A stretch of 64,000 nucleotides of DNA from Cheilinus undulatus (GCF_018320785.1 NC_054875.1:29641157-29705156); one strand, 5' to 3'. Positions 48,431 to 60,115 are shown, numbered from the stretch's first letter. Program-made: numbers and translations. Notes: generated by a model from the letters alone, not told the origin.

Positions 48431-49535
48431 ATACTGAAGTGTAAAACTCTGGTATCATAACAGTGCTTGAAGGAACAAAGGCCACAGGACAAAACTGCTG
48501 CAGACCACCCTGTCCACATGTGTAATGAATAGAGATTTCTGAAATGAGTAAGGAAACAAATCAATAAATCAATACTTTGGCGTGGAGGGGTCAAACCAGA
48601 TGCACCCAATGATTTGCGCAGTTTGATTCTACTGATCTAAGGAAACATGCACCCTAAGTCAGAGAGAGTCGATGAATCCCTCATTTCTATGGCTGAATAT
48701 TTTACAGAAAAAAAAACCCTTACCGTTGAAACTGTTGTCTTTGCGCTATTTTTATCGGCTCCACTGGTTAAAGGCTGATTTCAGAGAACACTCCCACGGC
48801 TATCTGGAGATGTGAACTGCTGTGACAGGCCCAGAGAGACCACTTTCCAGCAAAGCACTAAGGTGATTAAATAAAACACTTTTAATATAACATGACACAA
48901 CTTTCACAGAAACATCCAAAACTTCAGTGCAGAAGCTGGGAAAAAGGACAAAAACACACTTTCATATTGTATAACCAGAGCTTCACATTATGTTTTATTG
49001 AAAGCATTCGATTGACAGTAAAAGATTATGTAATATTGTGAACCACATCATTTTAATAATGATGTTTTCTTTCACTGTCTCTCTCTACTGTCATTTTACT
49101 GACACTGCACCTATATACTTTTTATACTACACAGTAAGATAAAGATGTATTTCTGGCTATAAGGGGTGTTTTTCTTTCAGGAGTTTGTGACTAAGGCTGA
49201 TTTTGTTGAGGAAATGTATGAACACAGGAGGCAAATCTTGAACTTATATCCATGAAAACTGGACTGAAGTGACTTATTTTGCTTCTTGAATCCCAATTAA
49301 AGGCAGCAGTGACAAAGCTGTATTTACTGAGCTAAAACAGTCACTGAATCTTCTGTATTGATATTAGGCTGCCATCAGCTGGTAACAGTGGGGTACTGAA
49401 ATCACAACCAAGTGATTTTGTTTAGCTGGAGATCTCTGGCATGCTTGATTTGTTGTCTATCTATTGTATATGTGAAATTAACGGGTGTAATTCAGGATTT
49501 TGGTCATTAGAATAAAGTGAAGCCTGCTGTTCTGC
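48431..49535. other. intergenic DNA, nothing recognised
   Basis: AT-rich sequence with no supported gene or repeat. Confidence 0.35.
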
Positions 49536-50024
49536 TAACCTGACATGCCAGATGGATGTGTGTGTTTCACAAAAAAATTCGGAGAGTGATTGGGTGAACG
49601 TTCTGTCACATCTTTACGGGGCAATCAGAGCAACAAAACTTGACGTAGCCATGACCGAGGTGCGCAGCTACCGAGGAATAACGCCAACCATGGCGACTAT
49701 AGACATGTCAGGACGTGACTTTTGTCGTTTTAGAAAAGAAAACAACTCACTGCTGTTCTTCTTCTTTTACTGGAGAAACATCAAGCTCTGATAAACCTGG
49801 CACTTTAGCAGCATCCACGCTAAGCTCCTCTGCATAATTGCACCGGCCTCTTGTTGCTGCTTGCTTATGTCATGACTCTGCCGCGCCTGAAAGTTCTGCC
49901 CCTTGTCGCTGATTGGTCCTGTCACTTTCTAACCAGGCCCGAACAGTTCAGATGGGAGCTTTGCAAGATGGATTTGCCAGTGAGAAACATGGAAACGGGC
50001 GTATCCATCTGCTTTGCAAGGTAA
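49536..50024 (-). mobile_element. DNA transposon copy 2 (same family as 39382-39921, opposite orientation)
   Basis: Ends are TAACCTGACATGCCAGATGG and CCATCTGCTTTGCAAGGTAA. The 9-bp flanks are CTGTTCTGC (49527-49535) and CTGTCCTGC (50025-50033), again 8 of 9. Read in reverse it matches copy 1 along its length: CTCCCATCTGAACTGTT, GCCTGGTTAGAAAGTGA, AAGCAAGCAGCAACAAGAGG and the mini-ORF segment (49833-49747, with AEELSVDAAK and SELDVSPVKEEEQQ ending at the same stop). The mini-ORF's ATG is lost here. Confidence 0.88.
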
Positions 50025-50164
50025 CTGTCCTGCTGCATCTTCCTAAAATGTGATTTTTAAGTAAATAGAAATCTAAACGATAGTAGAGTTATAGATTTCT
50101 TTGTGGTTGCTTTAAATCAATCTTTATTGCAGCCTTTTTATCATTCTTAAACAAAAAAATGTGG

Positions 50165-50345
50165 ACAGGCTACAGATGGTGCAGAATTCTGCTGCCGGGA
50201 TTTAAGCCAGAATTAAGAAGCAGGAGCACATCACGTTTGTTTTAGCATTTCTACACTAGCTGCCAGTTCGCTTTAGGATTCATTTTCAAGATTTTTTCAC
50301 AACTTTTAAAAAACTCAAAGGTCTCTGTCCCAGGTTTTATGGGTT
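50165..50345 (+). pseudogene. LINE reverse-transcriptase C-terminal fragment
   Basis: Plus-strand translation in near-continuous frame gives RLQMVQNSAAG, then QEHITFVLAFLH and LPVRFRIHF. This is the motif string RLQxVQNAAAR, REHITPVLxxLHWLPVxxRIxFK that follows the reverse transcriptase in many fish L2-like LINEs. It contains internal stops. Confidence 0.75.
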
Positions 50346-50924
50346 TTATGCATGAAACAAAATAAACCCCATATGTTGTTTTTAAATCTGCTGTACATAT
50401 TTTATGTTCTGTTAAGAACTTTGTCTATTTTGAAATTTAAAAAAACTACTATCATTCTCATTATAGGCATAAATTCACCTTGTAGCTGAAACTCATAGAA
50501 TGTTGAACAGCTCTTAAGGCTAGGCATCTTATTAGGGAAGACGGTAAGACATGGGACATGGGGGGGTAATACCAAAAATCATGGAAAATCTTTGAAAACA
50601 CTTGAGGAAATCTTAAAGTTTTATAAGGAATGGGGGTTTAAATTTGTTTTTAAGTGTGAAGACAAGAGCAACACCCTCCTCCCGAGATAACAGATAGGCT
50701 AAGAAAACAGAATGGGAACTGGCCTATATGTTGAAAGCTTATGAATCTGCATTAATGTAAGTAAAAGGTGTATATTTTTAATTAAATCAAAGCAATGAGT
50801 ACTGGGGATGAAGGGTATTGCAAATCATGATTGATTAGTCATATAAACACCAGTATAGAACAAAATATGTGATGCAACACAAAAAAGAAAGCGTATGTAA
50901 TCTGGAGTCATTCATCTTGCCCTG
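50346..50924. other. intergenic DNA, nothing recognised
   Basis: No feature could be supported. Confidence 0.35.
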
Positions 50925-51369
50925 CATGGGCATAGCACAGGGAGGAAAAAGGGTACTGATTACCCGGGTCCACAGGAGGGAGGGGCCCTTGAGAAGTCTG
51001 TAATGAAAAGTGTGTCTTTATTGATTGTTTTCTTAGTAGTTAGTGTCATTATTGAATCAAAAGCCACTAAATGAATCAGTCAACGGACTGAACTTTGTAT
51101 CACATAGAGTAAAATACAATCCTGGGGGCCCCTGCTCCTCCCTTTAAAATGTCCAAATGGTGTAGTCCAGTGCTGTGAAATAATGTAAATAAATTTAATT
51201 TAACCATAGTAAAAAATATTGCTCTTAAACAGGGAAATTATAGTTCAAAATTACATTAAAATGCAGAGATGTTTGTAAAAATAAGGGCAACATTTGTTGC
51301 TTGGCTAGTTTAAGGGGGGGCCTGTGTAATATTCTTTCTGGGGGCCCTAAATCCCTAGCTACGCCCCTG
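50925..51369. mobile_element. small hAT-like non-autonomous element
   Basis: Left end CATGGGCATAGCACAGGGAGG; the right end's reverse complement is CAGGGGCGTAGCTAGGGATT. GGGCCC blocks lie near both ends. Flanking octamers TTGCCCTG (50917-50924) and TTGCTTGG (51370-51377) agree at 6 of 8 positions, so this is a tentative old 8-bp duplication. Length is 445 bp with no coding capacity. Confidence 0.55.
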
Positions 51370-51984
51370 TTGCTTGGTCTGTAGCACTGGAACAGAAAAA
51401 TCATCCTAGATTATATTTCTGTCATTTTTATTTTACCATTTTGCTCTGAACTTATTGTATCGTTTGAGCAGCAGGTGGTCTCTAAAGTGAGTACACCGCA
51501 GTCTGAACAGCTGCTGGCTGAGGAAGGCAGACCAGTGAAATGAGTGAAAAGGCTTTTTGACATCTGAGTTTGGTGGATACATCATTTTGAGGCACAAACA
51601 AATGATACATCCAGCTTCCCTGTATGATGACAGTCTGGGCTTCACTGAGGTGAAGGATTCCTCTTCATCTGCTGAATGTTGCCCATTTCAGACTATCCTC
51701 TAACATCTGGTCAAGATGTTGCCTTTCATAGCCTAGACCTATAGAGCCAAATATAGACAACAAAACAACATTAATTCTTACAATTGTAAGAATCTTTTAC
51801 TTTTAATTTATAATACTTTTTATACCGTATTATACTTTTCATTATATACATGATGCATTCTGTTTTCTCAGCAATGTTATGATGGTTCTGCCTTCAGTCG
51901 TCCTTCAGGGTATTTGTGTACTTATCCATTTCAGTGTTGTATCCAAACTTGTGTGATTGTGTTTCCTATGTTTTATGTTTTTAC

Positions 51985-52040
51985 CTGCCTGCAAAGCAAA
52001 TTTCCCTCAGGGGACAATAATGTTGAAGTTGAAGTAAAAA
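51985..52040 (-). repeat. LINE/SINE tail fragment, inverted relative to 34640-34700
   Basis: Minus strand ACTTCAACTTCAACATTATT then GTCCCCTGAGGGAAATTTGC then TTTGCAGGCAGGTAAAAAC matches the 34640 block. Confidence 0.6.
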
Positions 52041-52730
52041 AATTACATTTAATTGTTATTGACTTATTACAAATGTGTGAGTGAAAGTCCCTGACTTTAT
52101 TTTATGCACCATGCACTGTTAAAATCCAGTTACAAGAAATTCATACCACTTTTTGTTCTAAGTTTTTTTTTCCATTGGTTTAACTTCAGTCTGATAGCTT
52201 TTTCCAGTTATCCAAAGATGTTATTTTAGGTCATGTTTATCAGTTTGAGTCACATTTGTTTACAGTAACTAATGATATATTGCTGTCTCAAAATAGTTAG
52301 CATCATACTTTAAAGATGGTGTGCTCAGCTGGGATGTTGCTCTGGTGCAACTGGTTTTGGACTCTCATTGAGAAGAGAAAAAAATGTGAAAACTCAGAAA
52401 TGTAGGTAGCCCAAAACAAAACATCTGGCTGAAGTGAAGGATGGGAACTGGATGGTAGATCTTAGTGGAAAAATCAAAATATCTAGCCTAGTATTTGGTG
52501 ACAAGAAAATTGAATGTAATGGCTTTATGTATGAATAAGCTTCTGAGAATAAAGAAAATACCCCAAATAATCTCAGTAAGAGTGAGAATGTGATTAATGT
52601 AATATATACACTCTCTAGGTGTACTACATAGCCTGTTGGCAGGGAAATGCAAGCAATGATCTAGAGGGCAATAATAAGGCCTGGCTTGATTATGGTTCTG
52701 ACGTTATAGGACAAGCTAAATAACATTTTA
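52041..52730. other. intergenic DNA, nothing recognised
   Basis: AT-rich stretch with no supported feature. Confidence 0.35.
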
Positions 52731-53100
52731 AAAAGCTGGACGACAGCATACAACAGACTGCTATTATATGGGTCACATGGAGGAGATTCAGCAGTGGAGG
52801 ACAGTCATATTTTCAGTTTTTAAACTCTGAGAAGGCACAATGCAGGAGCCAGGCCTGCCTTGTTATGAGATTATTGACTGCTGAAGAAAAAAAAAATCGA
52901 AGAGGCTGGAGGATTGGTGGATTTTCTTTGAGTGCCTGCCCATGTCTGGGTAGATGGGAATGAAACAGCAGACAACAAAGCAAAAATGGCACTAAAGGGA
53001 GATATTGATTTGAGAGTACGCATGGGGATATCTGGATGTTGCTCAGTCATGACAGAAAAACATAACATCAGCATGACAGAGGAAGAATGAAAAAAGGGCT
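52731..53100 (+). pseudogene. LINE fragment with RNase H domain remnant
   Basis: From about 52921 the plus strand reads VPAHVWVDGNETADNKAKMA then LKGDIDLRVRMG. This is the C-terminal RNase H signature of LINEs that carry one (usual form WVPAHVGVxGNExADxxAK), typical of the I-like group. A stop replaces the residue before VPAH. Sequence from 52731 is probably the upstream part of the domain but is too decayed to assign. Confidence 0.7.
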
Positions 53101-53102
53101 CA

Positions 53103-53290
53103 TCACTACACAGCAAAAACTGGATTGTTGAAATCTCAGTGTTTGGTTATAACCCCCAAAGAGTCATTTTAACCCCATTCTGAGTGAAATGGCTTCAGTG
53201 TGATCTATTTGACAATGTTGATCCATCTAGTGTCAGTCCAACTCTGTGTAGAGTCAGTTGGTGTCAGCTCTGCCCACTCGTTTAAATCTT
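53103..53290. repeat. possible small MITE-like repeat
   Basis: CACAGCAAAAACTGGATTGT and CAACTCTGTGTAGAGTCAGT are words I associate with short fish DNA elements carrying repeated TGTAGAGT and GTGTTAA-like motifs. Borders are not defined. Confidence 0.3.
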
Positions 53291-53439
53291 GAGGGCTTCT
53301 TTTTTTGTGCAGGCTTCATTGTGCATAATAATCCAGTGACTTATATTGGACTAACTTCATATTTTTGCAGGATTACTCTCCTAAAAAATTGGTAACTTAC
53401 CTTCATGTGCTACCTAGATGGGCCTGGAAGAGGCAGCAA

Positions 53440-53650
53440 TGTGGCGCTAAACATCTATGCTGCCGAAAATCCCAACGACGAAGAAGACGAAGTGCACCCA
53501 AACATGACTTCGCCCCTTTCCGTTCAGTTTCCGTGAGGGTCGATCGTCACTCTTTTGTTTGGGGACGGGCTCTGCGGGAAAGTGCGTGAATAAAACAGGC
53601 TGGGCTAGCCGTAGTGATGCTGTTACAGAAACGCTAAATCGATCCATTAA
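53440..53650 (+). promoter_or_regulatory. vgll4: vgll4 probable CpG-rich promoter and non-coding first exon
   Basis: This stretch is clearly richer in CpG than its surroundings (AACGACGAAGAAGACGAAG, GTGAGGGTCGATCGTCAC, GGGACGGGCTCTGCGGG). A consensus donor GTGAGT lies at 53651. A matching acceptor TTTTCCACAG ends at 54242, so a non-coding first exon ending at 53650 may splice to the ATG-bearing exon starting at 54243. Exon structure is inferred, not proven. Confidence 0.5.
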
Positions 53651-53779
53651 GTGAGTAAGCGGAGCTGTTATCGTTACTTTTAAAGTTGGTAGACGTGGAC
53701 TGAAAATAAACAAACTATTAGGTTAGACGTGCCCGGTCTAGTGGCGAGTTTCTTTTGTTTTCCTAACTCATTCGCGAAA

Positions 53780-54310
53780 CTTGTAACTAACTAGCTAACA
53801 ACAAAGTTGAGGGCAGGCTAGCCTGTTAGCTCTGAAGAGCTAACGTTCGTAGCTGCCGTAGACAAAGTAGCTAAAGTTGCCTAGCTAGTGTACCATGCTA
53901 GCTCCTGCCTCGAAGGCAGCAGTGCCTTAATTTTTGATTGTTGAACATTTCAAAGTCACACATCCGGTTATATTTATATCGCAGATGATGTGTCTGTCAG
54001 TCCTCTTAGAAGTAAAACAACTCTGGCAAGCGAGCCCAACTTTGTGGCGCTAGTCCTAGCCAAGCTAATGCTATGTGTTTAGCTAGTGGTGCTGTTGAAG
54101 GAACCGTTCACGTCATCATCGACATAACCACAGACTCTACTGTCGTTAGCCAGCAAGCCTCTGGCGTCAAAATAGCACTTGTTTTTTTCCCTTTTTAAAG
54201 AAATCTCATCTTTACTTATACCCTAATGTGTCTTTTCCACAGATTAAAGTTTTTGTTGCCCTGCTGATACGTGTTGCTAACATCGATGTTAGCAGCTAGC
54301 TTCTGCTTTT
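53780..54310. repeat. GCTAGC/AGCTAAC-rich tract in the proposed vgll4 first intron
   Basis: AACTAGCTAACAACAAAG, GGCAGGCTAGCCTGTTAGCT, AGAGCTAACGTT, AGTAGCTAAAGTTGCCTAGC, CATGCTAGCTCC and TGTTAGCAGCTAGC cluster here. They resemble the AGCTA steps at 20450-20990, without being copies of that unit. Confidence 0.6.
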
Positions 54311-54312
54311 AA

Positions 54313-57300
54313 ATGCGATTCACTAGAATGGACCTGTTGAACCCTCAGTTCCTGGACAAGATGAACAACAACATCGGGAGACTGCACTACGAAGGTAAGA
54401 GTGCCATTTTTGTTCTTTGTAACATAAGGAATTATTTTTGCAGTGTTTCCAACAGGATATAGGGTCCGGGGGCTTGTACCTTACAAGTTGAATACACTAA
54501 TCTTGTGCACTTTGAGCGTAGAAATAAAAGGCTAAATCTCTGAAAAATTGTGTTTTCTTTAAACAATTTATGCTCTTGTAATGTTTCAACAATAGATGCA
54601 CATATTCTAATTTGATTACGAGAAATTTCTGATTAAGATTTGTTTTAAAAGGTTGCTTAATCTCTTGGAAACTTAATTAGAAAATTAACAGGCTTGTTAA
54701 CACTTGTTTCTTAACATTATACTATAGTTTTATTTAGCCACATCTATCGTATTGTACTATTGTTTGTGCAAGCGCATTTCAGACTTGCTCCATAAATTAC
54801 TGCAGCTTCAAAAACAGTTTCTTTGATCAACTATTTTTTTTATCTTCCAAATCTGATGCTCTACTCTTTCGCAAACTACAGTTGTTGACCATTTTGATAT
54901 TAACATTGTCCATAACTGTTAATTAGTATTCACATTCATGTCTTTTATATCAAAATTCAGATTTACTCATTTGTTTTAGTAATTATTTTGCATACTACTC
55001 TGAATTTCATAATTATTCAACCAAACAGGCCAAAAATCTTACTCTTCCAATGTATTAAAATCACTCCCTCAATTCTAAATCAAGTATAAGGGAATTGTCT
55101 TATGGAATGAAAACTTACATTAGATTAATCTCTGTATGTCACTGACTGTGTACAAAAAAGACTTACAAACATTGTGATGATGAAAACATTAATTGGAACA
55201 TTTCCCTCTCTATAAGAGCTTTTCATCTTCACATTTCTTGTCTGTAACCTTGCTGTCATGTATTGAAATTCCAGCATTTTTATGTGGTGTCTAACATATA
55301 GTAAGCGTAGGTGGTTTGATATTACCCTCGTCTCCTGGGTGTTTTTATATAAGCTGCTTGCAATAGGTTTCGACACCACCCTCACACAGATTGCTTATTT
55401 CTCATGTGTTTTAATGTACCTTGTACTCCAACGTGTTTGAATGACTAAATAGAATGGATACAAGGTTTTTGATAATACATTTTTCCCCCTAACAAACTGA
55501 AATTGACATCTAAAATCAGTTTTTAATGCATTGTCATTAACGAATGGTTAATATTGTTAGCTTCGGCTAAACAAGGGCCGTCGGGGTGTTTGCGTGCAGG
55601 AGGAAGGATGAATCTTGACACAGGATGTAACGTTTATCTTCGTTTACTGCTGAAGATGGCAGTGTTGACATTTGTACAGTATGGAACACTCTAACTCCAG
55701 TGCAGATGAACTTTCTAAGTCCACACCAGAGCAGGCGAGCAAACGCAACCAAGGAAACTGTACAACAACAGGGACTAGAAAAAACAACGACCTCTTGCGT
55801 AGTTCCGGAAACAAGGTAACACTAACGTAAGGATAGTTAAGGATTATAATGACATTATTGAAACATGACTGGAGGCAATAATAGCACTAGCACTACAATA
55901 TTGTCCATATAAAATGCTGTCAACTTTTTATTTAAGTATTTCTTTAAAAAATACTTCAAAACTGCACCATGTTTGACTCTGACATAAACTAATCTCCAGC
56001 TGAAACTTGTGTGTCACACCCTTTTATTTCCTTTCATTTTTATTCTGTATTTTATGTTGGGGTTGTTTTCTCTAATGTCTGTTAGCCAAAAATATATGAA
56101 ATAATCTATTTGAATAATATCTGATTCAATTTACAGTTTAAATTCCTACTCTAAAAGGATTAACACTTTGATTGATGAAATAGAAAATACTATGGAGTTA
56201 CTACAGCTGTATTCTCCCTGAATCCTGGAGGAAATGTGAAATATAACTACAACCAGTGATTGTTTTATTCAGCTGTTGCGTCACATCTTTTGCTTGACTC
56301 CTCTCATTCTCTCTGCCTCAGTGAACAGGTTTTGTAGGTGCAACAAGTTTTGGTCATGCTTTATAACTGCTTATTGTCAATACTGATCGATATCTCAAGT
56401 GAAGTGGTACATAACTGAAGTTCAGTCTTTGTAATGACATGCTTTGGTTTTAGCATTTCAGAAAAGGATATAAACATAATATTAATCAAATTACATAGAC
56501 AAATATCACGCTACTCAGCCTGCGCACGTGACAGACAGAGGGTCAGTGCAAGTGTGCAGCCTACATGCATACACCGATCCTATATGGCCTTAAATGGGAG
56601 AGGAAGAAGTGCAGAGAAAACTGTGTTCATCCTAAAATGCTTAAAGTTCTCCCCTAGTTTGTGTCTGTCTTCAGCTGACACAGACACACATACTATACTA
56701 TTTGCGCAGTTATTTTGTGTCATTTGGAATAGAAATGCATTTATTATTTCTTACAAAATGTTCTCATTGTGGCAAAAGTGTAATAGCATGATCAAAAAAT
56801 GAAAGCAAATATATAATTCAATCCTTGCTATGTCAGCATGAGAAATGGCACAAAGCAACACAGTAGAAGCAGGAAAACAGGAAGAGATGTCATACACTCA
56901 CTGTATGAGCGGCACCAAGAATTAAGTGCTGATTGGAGCCAATACAGATAATCAGCCAAATGCGAAATATCAGCATCAAAAAGTCATGCTGATAATCATT
57001 TGCCCCCATTGTTTAGCATGATACAGCTTGCATACTTGCAAACAGTGTCAGCCTTATGAAGATATAACTTAAGTGAGGAGAATTAAACTATGGTGGGGGA
57101 GATTAAACTATGGAAGGCTACTGTAGTCTATGTGACCAAAGAAAAAAAAGTTGCTTTGTGTTCGACCTCGTGTTGAGTGGAAACATTGCTTTTTTTCAAA
57201 TGAACAGAAGTTTGTTTTGTTTCTGTGAGCCTGAAGTTGACTTTACCCATCTTTTTCCTTTGACTAGCCATGAACACAACTACAAACACAACAAAAACAA

Positions 57301-60115
57301 AGTACATAACCATGTAAATCTTTAGTAGGGCGTCCATGGTTGAATTTACACCATAGACTGGGAGTTAACCTGACTAAATGTTTTAAACCCTTTAAGGACT
57401 AATCAATAAGTACTGCTAATGAACTTTGCACCATGATTTTTTTCTTTAACAATCAGTTTACTCGTGTTAAATGAATGGTAGTTACTGGTTGAATTATTTA
57501 TAATCTTTAAACGGTTCAGCTGAATTTGAAATGAGCTAATATTACTGCCTACTGACCCACAGATGAGTCCAGGACCCTCTCTCTTCCCTCTGCTATGTCC
57601 AACATATCAGGGCCTCCTCCACACTGCCCGAGTAAGCGAAAGTATGGGGAAGAACAAATGGATGATCGAGTCAACTGTGATGAGGACCATATGACCAAAA
57701 TGAGCAGACTGTTTGCAACTCAGCTGTAAGTACCTCCCAAATGTATACAGTTTACAACAAAACATTATTATGTGTCAGCTGTGGTTGTTTCAAAGTATGT
57801 CTTTATGGGTTATACTTATGAAATATATTTGTTGATCAATTTAAAGACCAAAGACTAAGACGTAAAGGTCTGAACATTATCTAAAGCACCCTCTTAGCTT
57901 TAAATGTGCACATTTTAAGAATTATCTGGGACTCTGCATGACAACGTCTGGGAATTTATGCTGATGCCATTTTTTAATTGATTTATTTGTTTGTTTTTTG
58001 TTTTTGTTTTTGAAATAAAGGGCACGTCCCTCTGCTGGAGACAACCGTAATGAGCACTGGAGCCTCAGTCACACTCCTGTGGAGCACGTTACTTCCTCCT
58101 CCAATGGTCTCCATGGCAACCACCTGTATGCCTCCAGTTCTAGCTATGCTGTAGACCAGCCTCTAGCCTTGACCAAAAGCAGCCATGACCTTGGAGTTGG
58201 GAGCAGAGACAGATCTGTCATGAGTGGGACTGTAGAGCGGCAGCAGGTAATTCAACTTGTTATACTTTTGTAGAAGATATATTTCTAATGTTCTTATTGA
58301 CAACAGTGATTGCATGAATCTCCAATAGGTAGTTAAAGATGCTGGGCATATCCCCAGTACTGATGGAGACCTTGTGAAGTTGTATATGAAGGTCTTTTGT
58401 GGATGTCTGTTTACTGCCATGTGTTAGGGAAGGGTGTCTTTTTCTTGCTGTTATTAAGTCTTCTTGCTGTCCAGTTCAGAAATTTGTATTATCCTTCTAA
58501 TACCTGGAATATCATCCTTCATTACAGTGTGTATGGGAGCCATTTCTCTTCTATACGTGCTGTAATCTAAGATAAGGACCAGTGCAAGTTTGCAGCTGTC
58601 CTTATCTTATGATATTTTAGTGGGACTGATTTGACAGAGGACATGATCTTATTATATCACTAAAACTGATGCCAACTTAGACGGGCTCAGCTATGTTTAC
58701 TTAGAGGATTTAAGTCTTCTTGATGTTCCTACAAATAAAAAAATTGTTAATTGTAATGGAATATATTGTTAAGTACCTACATGCAGAAAACAAACAAAAG
58801 AGGTGTGGTCATAAGAAGTGCTTGTGCAAACACAGCAAGATAGTTGCACCTTAAACATATTTTTCTCAGGGTTTCTTTTTGTAACAGTAAAAATATTTCA
58901 AATGTATAAGTTCATAGTTTTCATTCTTCTATTTTTTTCATGTTAAAATTTCCCCAAACTGCAGACATGGCTCTAACTTTGACCCCACATACTCACATAA
59001 TGAGAGGTTAACATCATGCTTTAAAATGATACCAAGTACAGTATGTGTTTTATGAGTACGAGTACTTGGGCTTGGTACGGGCCTATCGCTTTTGAAAAAG
59101 TGCTTAATGCCAAATGCACCTTTACCAGACTATAATTTGACAATCTAGTTGTGCAGAATATTTTTACACGTCCAATCTGATAAAAGGAGAGCCAACACAT
59201 ACCTAGGACTTGTTCAGCTGATGTCATTCTTTGTTTTCCACCTATAGAATCGTCCCTCTGTTATTATCTGTGCTCCTGCAAGCAACCGAAATTGTAACCT
59301 ATTGCACTGCCACATGAACGGCTGCTCTCCCAGCCCCCCTACTGATCAGAGGAAGGCCAATGGTAAGCCTTTCAAATTCTATTACAATACCTGGTATATA
59401 ATATTATATTGCCCCCTGTTTTTTGATTCACATTGGCACATAATTGGGGTATTCAGGACTTTTTAAAATGTGATGTAACGTTATACTGTAAGATGCTAAA
59501 CATGCACAAATTTGATGAGTGCTACCTTGGGGTTAATTCATTTCCAACAATGATAAAGACCTTAAAATAATTCTGATTTGGGAATCTACAGTTCATAGTT
59601 GGGTTTGTAAGGTATGGATGTTGTCAACACTCAGTAACAAATGAAGATTAAACACTTTCAAAGATTTGACTGATGTGATGACCCTGAATTTTCTCATCCC
59701 AATAATTCCTCTTAATGAGAAGAGAACAATTTCGACGCTGCATTATCTGCATGTGTATTATTTTTTATGTTTAGGAAATTGGATTACTCTCAATTTTAAG
59801 CAGAGTTTGACAGAATATTCCTCAAACTAATATATTTTTATTGACTTTTTAACCACAAAATGCTGGGTAATAACCAGGATTTGGTTTCTTCCTTCGACTA
59901 ATAATGTTATTTTAGCCAACACCATCAGCGATCCCGTGATTGAGGAGCACTTCCGTCGCAGCCTTGGAAAAAACTACAAAGAAGCAGAGCCTGTCTCAAA
60001 CTCGGTGTCCATCACGGGTTCAGTGGATGACCACTTTGCCAAGGCATTGGGAGATGCCTGGCTCCAGCTCAAGGCCAAGGGTGGGGGTCATCAAACCCCA
60101 GAGGCAGATCCATGA
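54313..60115 (+). CDS. vgll4: Vestigial-like 4 (VGLL4), TEAD-binding transcription cofactor
   Basis: Vgll4 competes with YAP/TAZ for TEAD factors in the nucleus and so antagonises Hippo-regulated transcription. Coding exons: 54313-54394, 57563-57725, 58021-58246, 59248-59362, 59916-60115, totalling 786 nt and 261 aa; human forms are about 290-296. The start at 54313 (MRFTRMDLLN) parallels the human isoform beginning MLFMKMDLLN, and an in-frame TAA sits immediately before it; the internal ATG at 54328 is the alternative. Seen in order: LLNPQFLDKMNNNIG, PSKRKYGEEQ (nuclear-localisation-like), DHMTKMSRLF, LHGNHLYASS, QPLALTKSS, RPSVIICAPA, then two TDU motifs, DPVIEEHFRRSLGKNY (201-216) and SVDDHFAKALGDAWLQL (231-247). 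The serine-rich tail of human VGLL4 is missing; the protein ends 14 residues after the second TDU. All phases close. The paralogue (a, b) is undecided. Confidence 0.96.
54395..57562 (+). other. vgll4: vgll4 intron after the first coding exon
   Basis: A 3.2-kb intron, GTAAGA to CCCACAG. A more CpG-rich stretch at 55565-55830 stands out from its AT-rich surroundings; nothing else was recognised. Confidence 0.5.
58247..59247 (+). other. vgll4: vgll4 intron after coding exon 3
   Basis: Donor GTAATT, acceptor CACCTATAG. The 1-kb intron shows no supported feature. Confidence 0.5.
59363..59915 (+). other. vgll4: vgll4 intron after coding exon 4
   Basis: Donor GTAAGC, acceptor TTATTTTAG. Nothing recognised inside this 553-bp intron. 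Confidence 0.5.

Noticed and set aside
54328..54330. ATG at 54328 as vgll4 start
   Set aside because: The in-frame ATG five codons earlier matches the longer human N terminus (M-x-F-x-x-MDLLN) and has a stop right before it; the downstream ATG remains a possible second start.
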